The translations under genes and the position numbers were made by a program. Source: an uncultured bacterium (lineage in GTDB: Bacteria > Verrucomicrobiota > Kiritimatiellia > CAIKKV01 > CAIYGI01). From it: a stretch of 32,812 bases of DNA. Below, one piece after another: positions 26,497-32,812 of this stretch. The notes below the pieces were generated by a model. That model was not told the DNA's origin. It saw only the letters and a program-made list of their open reading frames with translations, and made no database searches. Position 1 is the stretch's first letter. Every line of letters begins with the position of its first letter. The stretch is taken from positions 1-32,812 of the forward strand of contig CAIYGI010000100.1 of assembly GCA_903925685.1 (NCBI GenBank). Direction: 5' to 3'.

Positions 26497-27561
26497 ATGC
26501 ATAGCGATTCCGTCGAGTTGTTGCGCGAACTGATCGGCACTGCAAGTCCGTCGGGCTACGAGTGGGGCATTCAGGAGGTCTTGCGCCGCTGCATGCAACC
26601 GGTCTGCGACGAAGTGCGCTCCGACGTGCATGGGAACGTGATCGGCGTGCTGAACGCCGGGGCGCCGATGCGCGTGATGATCTCGGGACATTGCGACGAA
26701 ATCGGCTTCATGATCATGCATATCGACGAGAAGGGTTATCTGTACTTCGCCTCGGTGGGCGGCGTCGATCCGGCCGTGATCAGCGGCCAGCGGGTCATGG
26801 TGCACGCCAGGGATGGCGCGGTTTTTGGAGTGATCGGACGGAAACCGATCCACCTGCTGGAGGTCGAGGAACGCGGCAAGCCGCTCAAGATGCACGAACT
26901 GTTCATCGACATCGGCGCCAGAAAGAAAAAGGACGCCGAGAAGCGTGTGGCGGTGGGCGACTACGCCACCATCGATGTCGGTTTGCGCGAAATGTGCAAC
27001 GGCCTGGTGGCCGGGCGCGGGTTTGACGACCGGGCTGGGGCCTTTGTGGTGGTCGAGACGCTGCGCCGGCTCAAGCAGCAGAAGCTCAAGGTGGCCGTCT
27101 ATGGCGTGACCAGCGTACAGGAGGAGATCGGACTGCGCGGCGCGCAGACCAGCGCCTACGGCATCGACCCGCATGTGGGCATCGCGGTCGATGTCGGGTT
27201 TGCGTCCGACTTTCCGGGATGCGATCCCAAGCGCACCGGCGAGTGCGTGCTGGGCAAGGGCCCTGCGCTGCACCGCGGTCCCAACATCAATCCGGTGCTG
27301 AGCCGGCTGATGGAAGGTTGCGCCAAGAAGCACCGGATCGCCTTCCAGGTCACGGCGGAACCGCGGGCGACCGGCACGGACGCCAACGCCATGCAGGTGA
27401 ACCGCTCGGGCGTGGCCACCGCGCTGGTGAGCATACCCAACCGCTACATGCACACTCCGGTCGAGGTGATCTCGCTGGAGGATCTTGACAACGCCTCGCG
27501 CCTGCTGGCCGCGTTCCTGGCGGAGTTGAAGCCCGGCCAGACCTTCATTCCGGGAACCTGA
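26497..27561 (+). CDS. M42 family metallopeptidase (aminopeptidase/endoglucanase-like)
   Basis: LIGTASPSGYEWGIQEVLR, VMISGHCDEIGFMIMHID, AGRGFDDRAGAFVVVE, TSVQEEIGLRGA, VSIPNRYMHTPVEVISLED. Confidence 0.93.
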   Translation: MHSDSVELLRELIGTASPSGYEWGIQEVLRRCMQPVCDEVRSDVHGNVIGVLNAGAPMRVMISGHCDEIGFMIMHIDEKGYLYFASVGGVDPAVISGQRVMVHARDGAVFGVIGRKPIHLLEVEERGKPLKMHELFIDIGARKKKDAEKRVAVGDYATIDVGLREMCNGLVAGRGFDDRAGAFVVVETLRRLKQQKLKVAVYGVTSVQEEIGLRGAQTSAYGIDPHVGIAVDVGFASDFPGCDPKRTGECVLGKGPALHRGPNINPVLSRLMEGCAKKHRIAFQVTAEPRATGTDANAMQVNRSGVATALVSIPNRYMHTPVEVISLEDLDNASRLLAAFLAELKPGQTFIPGT

Positions 27562-27668
27562 TGCTGGAACGAATTGAAACGCTTGAGCAGAAGGTTGCGC
27601 GGGTGGTGAAGGAGGATGTGGCCGTTGTGCCATACGATCCCCGAGAACGGAATTCGTCATGTGTATAG
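27561..27668 (+). pseudogene. Truncated GrpB-family-like ORF (N-terminal about 28 aa)
   Basis: MLERIETLEQKVARVVKEDVAVVPYDP|RERNSSCV*. The start overlaps the M42 stop (TGATG); identity is lost right after the PYDP motif. Confidence 0.5.
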
Positions 27669-27764
27669 GTTAGACAGCGGGGACATTCTTGAATGTGTAA
27701 ACCCTTGATAAATGGAGTCAAGGTAAACAAGACCCGCTCACAATTAGGCCAGGTTAGGACCCCT

Positions 27765-27817
27765 CTGACCCACTCGTAATGAGCAGGTCATCAGTTCAAT
27801 TCTGACCGTTGGCTCCA
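27765..27817 (+). pseudogene. tRNA-Thr(CGT)-like 3' fragment / degenerate tRNA
   Basis: CTGACCCACTCGTAATGAGCAGGTCATCAGTTCAATTCTGACCGTTGGCTCCA: CTCGTAA loop, TTCAATT T-loop and 3' TCCA, but mismatched anticodon stem and no recognisable 5' half. Confidence 0.5.
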
Positions 27818-27849
27818 ATGTTTGCAGGAATTCCAGCGGGAGGCTCGCG

Positions 27850-29019
27850 ATGCAAGGACGCAAAATCAACGACAGCGTGTGTTGGATGGGCGCAGTGGAT
27901 TGGAATCGGCGGCTCTTCGATTCGCTGATTCCGCTGCCCGACGGCACGAGTTACAATGCCTATCTGGTTCGCGGCAGCGAAAAAACCGCATTGATCGATT
28001 CCGCGGATCCTGCCAAGAGCGACGTGCTATTGAACCAGCTCGACGGCATTGCCCGGATCGACTACCTCGTGGCGAATCACGCGGAACAAGACCACTCGGG
28101 CTGTCTTTCGCTCCTGCTTGAGAAGTATCCCGGGGCAATCGTCGTTTCAACCCCCAAGGCCAAAGGGATGCTCTCCGATCTGCTCGGCATTTCCGAACAA
28201 AGGATCATGACCGTGGAAGACGGGCAGACGCTTGCGCTTGGCGGCAAGACGCTGGAGTTCATTCATACGCCTTGGGTGCATTGGCCGGAAACCATGTGCA
28301 CTTATCTTCAGGAGGACGGGATACTTTTTTCCTGCGACTTCTTCGGCTCGCATCTGGCCACCACGGACTTGTACGTGGTCGACCAGGCCGCGGTCTACGA
28401 AGCAGCGAAACGCTACTATGCGGAAATCATGATGCCGTTCCGGTCGGTCATCCGGAAGAACCTGGCGAAGGTCGAGGCGCATCAGATCAAGATGATCGCG
28501 CCCAGTCACGGCCCCGTTTACGACCGGCCGGGCTTCATCCTGGATGCCTACCGGGACTGGATTTCCGACGCGGTCAAAAACGAGGTGGTGCTGCCTTACA
28601 TCTCCATGCATGGCAGCACACAGAAGATGGCCGACCATCTGGTCGGCGCCCTTGCCGGGCGGGGCGTAAAGGTTCACCTCTTCGATCTAACCGTCACGGA
28701 TATCGGCAAACTGGCGATCGCGCTGGTGGACGCGGCGACGATTGTGATCGGGACGCCCACCGTTCATTTCGGAGCGCATCCGGCGGTGTATTACGCCTCG
28801 CACCTGGCCAATGCGCTGAGGCCCAAGCTGCGTTATGCCTCGATCATCGGCTCCTATGGTTGGGGCACCAAGGCGATCGAGCAGATCGCCGGTCTGATTC
28901 CCAACCTGAAGGTCGAAATCATCGAACCCGTGATGTGCCGCAGTTGTCCGCAATGCGAGACCTTGGCGGCGCTCGACAAACTGGCGGACGCGATCGCCGA
29001 CCGGCACGCAAAGTTGTAA
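27850..29019 (+). CDS. Flavodiiron protein (FprA-type A flavoprotein)
   Basis: LVANHAEQDHSGCL (di-iron site), SCDFFGSHLAT, APSHGPVY, flavodoxin-like C-terminal domain VVLPYISMHGSTQKMADHL. Confidence 0.93.
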   Translation: MQGRKINDSVCWMGAVDWNRRLFDSLIPLPDGTSYNAYLVRGSEKTALIDSADPAKSDVLLNQLDGIARIDYLVANHAEQDHSGCLSLLLEKYPGAIVVSTPKAKGMLSDLLGISEQRIMTVEDGQTLALGGKTLEFIHTPWVHWPETMCTYLQEDGILFSCDFFGSHLATTDLYVVDQAAVYEAAKRYYAEIMMPFRSVIRKNLAKVEAHQIKMIAPSHGPVYDRPGFILDAYRDWISDAVKNEVVLPYISMHGSTQKMADHLVGALAGRGVKVHLFDLTVTDIGKLAIALVDAATIVIGTPTVHFGAHPAVYYASHLANALRPKLRYASIIGSYGWGTKAIEQIAGLIPNLKVEIIEPVMCRSCPQCETLAALDKLADAIADRHAKL

Positions 29020-29046
29020 GTACCGGCGGGGTTCTTTGCGAGATCC

Positions 29047-29649
29047 TCATTTGGCCGGGCTGGTCCACCGGCTGTTGCTCACACGCAGACGCCACGGCCA
29101 TCGCGCATGGGGCCCGGCATAAGCTACGCCCACGCGCGGACTGGCCGTCACCTGACTCGGCGTCACGCTGCCCGCCGGGCCCTCGATCCACAACCTGTCT
29201 CCGCGCAAATCCGCGCCGTCCAGGGCCGTCGTCACGCCCAGGGCCCTGGTCAAGGCGCCGGGACCCGCTGTGATGCGCGTGTCGGGTTGCGTCATGCCGC
29301 GGCGCGCCAGCATTGCCACGATGCCCACCCGCGGTTCGATCGCGCGCACCAGAATCGCATGCGGAATGCCGTCCGAGTTGGTGACGACGTTGAGCATGGC
29401 GTGCATGCCGTAGCAGAGGTACACGTAGGCCACCCCGCCGGGCTGGTACATGGTCTCGGTGCGCGCCGTGCGCCGGTCGCCGTAGGCGTGCGATGCGCGG
29501 TCTTCGGGTCCGGCGTAGGCTTCGGTCTCGACGATCATTCCGCCGGTGAGCACCCCGTCCAGGCGTGTGTACAACATGGCGCCCAGCAATTCGCGGGCGA
29601 TTGTCAGAACATCGGGACGGCGGAAAAAAGCGCGCGGCAGTCTGCTCAT
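29047..29649 (-). CDS. mpg: 3-methyladenine DNA glycosylase (AAG/MPG family)
   Basis: IARELLGAMLYTRLDG, IVETEAYAGPEDRASHAYGDRRTART, YVYLCYGMHAMLNVVT, GPGALTRALGV. Confidence 0.93.
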   Translation of the reverse strand: MSRLPRAFFRRPDVLTIARELLGAMLYTRLDGVLTGGMIVETEAYAGPEDRASHAYGDRRTARTETMYQPGGVAYVYLCYGMHAMLNVVTNSDGIPHAILVRAIEPRVGIVAMLARRGMTQPDTRITAGPGALTRALGVTTALDGADLRGDRLWIEGPAGSVTPSQVTASPRVGVAYAGPHARWPWRLRVSNSRWTSPAK

Positions 29650-29665
29650 GGCCAGCTCCGCGGCG

Positions 29666-31210
29666 TTACTCCCATTCGATCGTGGAAGGGGGCTTGGAGC
29701 TGATGTCGAAGACCACCCGGTTGATGCCGCGCACCTCGTTGATGATGCGATTCGAAATGCGCGCCAGCAAATCGTACGGCACGCGGGTCCAGTCGGCCGT
29801 CATGCCGTCCTGGCTTTCCACCACGCGCAACGCCGCCACGTTCTCGTAAGTCCGGCAGTCGCCCATGACGCCCACGCTTTGAATGGGCAGCAGCACGGCG
29901 AAGGACTGCCAGACGCGGGCGTAACCGTCCCAGGTCAGCATTTCCTCCTGCACCCGCGCATCGGCGGCCTGGAGCAGCGCCACGCGCTCGGCCGTCACCG
30001 CGCCTAAAATGCGCACGGCCAGGCCAGGCCCTGGGAACGGCTGGCGCTGCACGACGAAATCCGGCAGTCCAAGTTCGCGGCCCAGCCGTCGCACCTCGTC
30101 CTTGAACAGTTCGCGTAGAGGTTCGACCAGTTCGAACTTTAAGTCCGGCGGCAGGCCGCCGACGTTGTGATGACTCTTGATGGTTGCGGACGGACCGCCC
30201 AGCGGCGAGACGCTCTCGATCACATCCGGATACAAGGTGCCCTGCGCCAGAAAGCGCGCGTTGCCAAGCTTGCGCGCCTCTTCGGCAAAAACCTCGATGA
30301 AAACGCGGCCGATTATTTTACGCTTTTGCTCGGGTTCCTCCACCCCGCGCAGCGCGTCGAGAAAGCGCGCGCCGGCGCGCGCCACCGTCAGGTTCACGCC
30401 CAGCGCATGCCCGAAAGTGGCCTCCACCTGTTCGGCCTCGTTTGCGCGCAGCAGGCCGTTGTCCACGAAGATGCAGTGCAGTTGCGGGCCGATGGCCTTG
30501 TGCAGCAAGGCGGCCACGACCGACGAATCCACGCCGCCGCTCAGGCCGCAGACAACCTGCCCGCCGCCGATCCGCTTGCGCCAGGCGGCCACGCTTTCCT
30601 CGATGAAACGGCCCATCTCCCATTCGCCCTTGCAGCCGCAGACATCGAAGACAAAATGGCGCAACACCTCCACGCCCCTCGGGGTATGCACGACTTCGGG
30701 ATGAAACTGCAGCCCATAGAGGCGGCGTTTGGAATCGCCCATCGAGGCCACCGGACAGGTGGGGGTGCGCGCCAGCGTTTGAAAGCCGGTCGGCAGGCTC
30801 TCAACCTGGTCGCCGTGACTCATCCAGACATCGAGTTGCGCCGGCAATCCGCGAAAAAGCGCCTCGGGCTTTACGATTTCGATCGTGGCGCTGCCGTACT
30901 CGCGGGCCTGGCCGGGTTTGACCTTGCCGCCCAGCAGATGCGCCATCAGTTGCTGGCCGTAACAGATGCCCAGCACCGGAATGCCCAGACCGAAAATTGC
31001 GGGATCAGCCTGCGGGGCGCCAGCGGCGAAGACGCTCGACGGGCCGCCGGAGAGGATGATTCCCGCGGGCTTGCGTTCGCGCAAGACGGCGGCAGCGGTA
31101 TCGAAACGCATCAATTCCGAGTAGACATTCTGCTCGCGCACCCGGCGGGCGATCAGCTGGCTGTATTGCGAACCAAAATCGAGAATCGCGATCCAATCGT
31201 TGTGAGGCAT
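29666..31210 (-). CDS. guaA: GMP synthase (glutamine-hydrolysing)
   Basis: [57 protein letters not shown]-terminal KPPSTIEWE. Confidence 0.97.
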   Translation of the reverse strand: MPHNDWIAILDFGSQYSQLIARRVREQNVYSELMRFDTAAAVLRERKPAGIILSGGPSSVFAAGAPQADPAIFGLGIPVLGICYGQQLMAHLLGGKVKPGQAREYGSATIEIVKPEALFRGLPAQLDVWMSHGDQVESLPTGFQTLARTPTCPVASMGDSKRRLYGLQFHPEVVHTPRGVEVLRHFVFDVCGCKGEWEMGRFIEESVAAWRKRIGGGQVVCGLSGGVDSSVVAALLHKAIGPQLHCIFVDNGLLRANEAEQVEATFGHALGVNLTVARAGARFLDALRGVEEPEQKRKIIGRVFIEVFAEEARKLGNARFLAQGTLYPDVIESVSPLGGPSATIKSHHNVGGLPPDLKFELVEPLRELFKDEVRRLGRELGLPDFVVQRQPFPGPGLAVRILGAVTAERVALLQAADARVQEEMLTWDGYARVWQSFAVLLPIQSVGVMGDCRTYENVAALRVVESQDGMTADWTRVPYDLLARISNRIINEVRGINRVVFDISSKPPSTIEWE

Positions 31211-31217
31211 GGGTGAC

Positions 31218-32381
31218 TCAGGCTTTCGCAATCAACTCACGGAATCTGGCGAACAGGTAGAAGGGATCGTGGGGACCGGGCGCCGCTTCGGGATGATACT
31301 GCACCGCGAACATCGGCAGATGCTTGTGCCGAAGGCCTTCCACGGTCCGATCGTTGAGGTTGATATGCGTAATTTCGATTTGCGCGGGGTCCAGGCTCTT
31401 GGGGTCCACGGAAAAGTTGTGGTTCTGCGAGGTGATCTCCACCTTGCCGGTCGCCAGGTCCTGCACGGGATGATTGCAGCCGTGATGGCCGAACTTAAGA
31501 CGGAAGGTTTTGCCGCCGCAGGCCAGGCCCAGAATCTGATGGCCGAGGCAGATGCCCATCAGCGGGGTCTTGCCTAGCAGCGCCCGCGCGTTGTCGATCG
31601 CATATTTGACGGCCGCCGGATCGGCGGGTCCGTTGGAGAGAAAGACCCCGTCGGGCTTCATCGCCAGCACTTCCGCCGCCGTGGTTTTGGCCGGCACAAC
31701 GGTCACGGCCATGCCCGAGCGCCGCAATCCGCGCAGGATGTTCCACTTGATGCCGAAGTCGTAGGCCACGATCTTGAGATCGGTCGGAGGGAGCGTGTCG
31801 GCGCTGCCCCAGGAAGTGGTCAGGCGTCCGTCGGTATCCCAGGCGTAAGCCGTTTTGCAGGTCACAAGCGCGGCATAGTCCTGGCCGTCCAGTCCGATCC
31901 AGGCCTTTGCGCGGCCGATGGCTTCGGACTCGTTCACCTCGCCGCGCACGCTCAAATAGCCCTTGATTGTGCCGTGCGTGCGCAGCCGCGTGGTCAACGC
32001 CCGCGTATCGATTCCGGCCAGCGCCGGAATGCCGTGTTTCAGCAGACTGTCCGTCAGGGTTTCGTCGGCGCGCCAGTTGCTGGGCTGGCCCGGCTCGTGA
32101 ATAATAAAGCCGTTGGCGAAAAGCTGGCGCGACTCCATATCCGCCGCGTTCATGCCGGTGTTGCCGATATGGGGGCAGGTCATGGTCACGAACTGGCCCG
32201 CGTACGAGGGATCGCTCAATATTTCCTGGTAACCGGTCATGCCGGTATTGAATACCACCTCGCCGAGGCTGTCTTTCGGGGCGCCCACGCTGTAGCCCTT
32301 GAGCACGGTCCCGTCCTCTAACGCCAGAAAAGCGCCCCCTTCGCGTTGCTGCCGCCAGTTCCAAATTTTTGCTGCACTCAC
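31218..32381 (-). CDS. carA: Carbamoyl-phosphate synthase small subunit (GTG start proposed)
   Basis: [78 protein letters not shown]. Confidence 0.95.
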   Translation of the reverse strand: MSAAKIWNWRQQREGGAFLALEDGTVLKGYSVGAPKDSLGEVVFNTGMTGYQEILSDPSYAGQFVTMTCPHIGNTGMNAADMESRQLFANGFIIHEPGQPSNWRADETLTDSLLKHGIPALAGIDTRALTTRLRTHGTIKGYLSVRGEVNESEAIGRAKAWIGLDGQDYAALVTCKTAYAWDTDGRLTTSWGSADTLPPTDLKIVAYDFGIKWNILRGLRRSGMAVTVVPAKTTAAEVLAMKPDGVFLSNGPADPAAVKYAIDNARALLGKTPLMGICLGHQILGLACGGKTFRLKFGHHGCNHPVQDLATGKVEITSQNHNFSVDPKSLDPAQIEITHINLNDRTVEGLRHKHLPMFAVQYHPEAAPGPHDPFYLFARFRELIAKA

Positions 32382-32659
32382 AAATTGCTCCCTGCCCGAT
32401 GGCCGCGCCGAGGGGTTGCCGCCGTGGCTGTGGAGTCTACCCGCTCGCCGCCCGTTCGACAACCGGAGAATCTGTGATTCAGACAGTGGGGAGGCGGGCG
32501 GGTTGAGCGGGTGGTGGTTCGTGGGAAGTAAGGCGCAACTGGGACAATGGCTGCCGTGGCCGAGTCGCGTGGAGACGACGCGCGAAGTTCCGGTCAGGAT
32601 GATGGCAGTTCGCCTATTTTCAAATAAAGTGCTTGGCGCTTTTTTGGTGTTTGCAAACT

Positions 32660-32685
32660 GTATAACAATCTGATATTGGTTATAC
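32660..32685. promoter_or_regulatory. Inverted repeat GTATAAC-12 nt-GTTATAC; candidate operator
   Basis: Perfect 7-bp arms immediately upstream of the ATG at 32691. Confidence 0.45.
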
Positions 32686-32690
32686 ATCTT

Positions 32691-32812
32691 ATGGACGTTT
32701 CCCAATTAAGACAGCAATTGCGCGAGACCGGGCGGCAAATCGCCCGGCAACTTTGCACGCTCATGGAACACACGCCGCTTCTGCGCGGCGGCGTATACCG
32801 ACTGCGACGACG
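32691..32812 (+). CDS. Partial ORF, possible 5' end of a DUF6788-like gene (runs off the window)
   Basis: [41 protein letters not shown].. open to the window end. Confidence 0.4.
   Translation, partial: MDVSQLRQQLRETGRQIARQLCTLMEHTPLLRGGVYRLRR

Noticed and set aside
26218-27660. N-terminal extension of the long minus-strand ORF 25903..27660
   Set aside because: Only the last 104 codons (25903-26217) read as a protein family; the rest is antisense to the M42 peptidase.

Overview
The window is about 32.8 kb of GC-rich bacterial chromosome. Gene content and the short tandem repeats suggest a Kiritimatiellae/Lentisphaerae/Verrucomicrobia-like genome, but this is inference. Contents from left to right: the 3' end of a group II intron (domains V and VI at the window edge); an XRE/ImmA-like regulator with a degenerate protease motif; a four-helix-bundle plus zinc-ribbon protein flanked and interrupted by a 9-bp repeat; a minus-strand run ilvB-ilvH-leuA-aroE-tsaD; an AGE-like epimerase; an orphan DppB/DppC-type permease pair; a homocysteine methyltransferase / FAD-linked oxidase / LarA-like operon; malic enzyme; a cobalamin riboswitch with terminator upstream of a BtuB-like receptor and a TonB-like protein; tRNA-Met(CAT) and tRNA-Gly(TCC); a pyridine-nucleotide FAD oxidoreductase; two xylose-isomerase-like proteins; an M42 peptidase; a truncated GrpB-like ORF beside a tRNA-Thr-like remnant; a flavodiiron protein; mpg; guaA; carA; and a partial ORF at the right edge. 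The most notable observations are: (1) a dispersed GTCNGAC-NN 9-mer array, in frame as (Ser-Asp-X)n in two unrelated proteins and also intergenic; (2) an unannotated Leu/Val/Ile-rich leader peptide and attenuator upstream of ilvB, possibly leaderless; (3) a DppB-type permease with a roughly 130-aa inserted beta-rich domain; (4) a perfect 28-bp inverted repeat; and (5) a truncated gene plus tRNA fragment that looks like an integration or deletion scar. No computation or database search was run. All family calls come from reading motifs.
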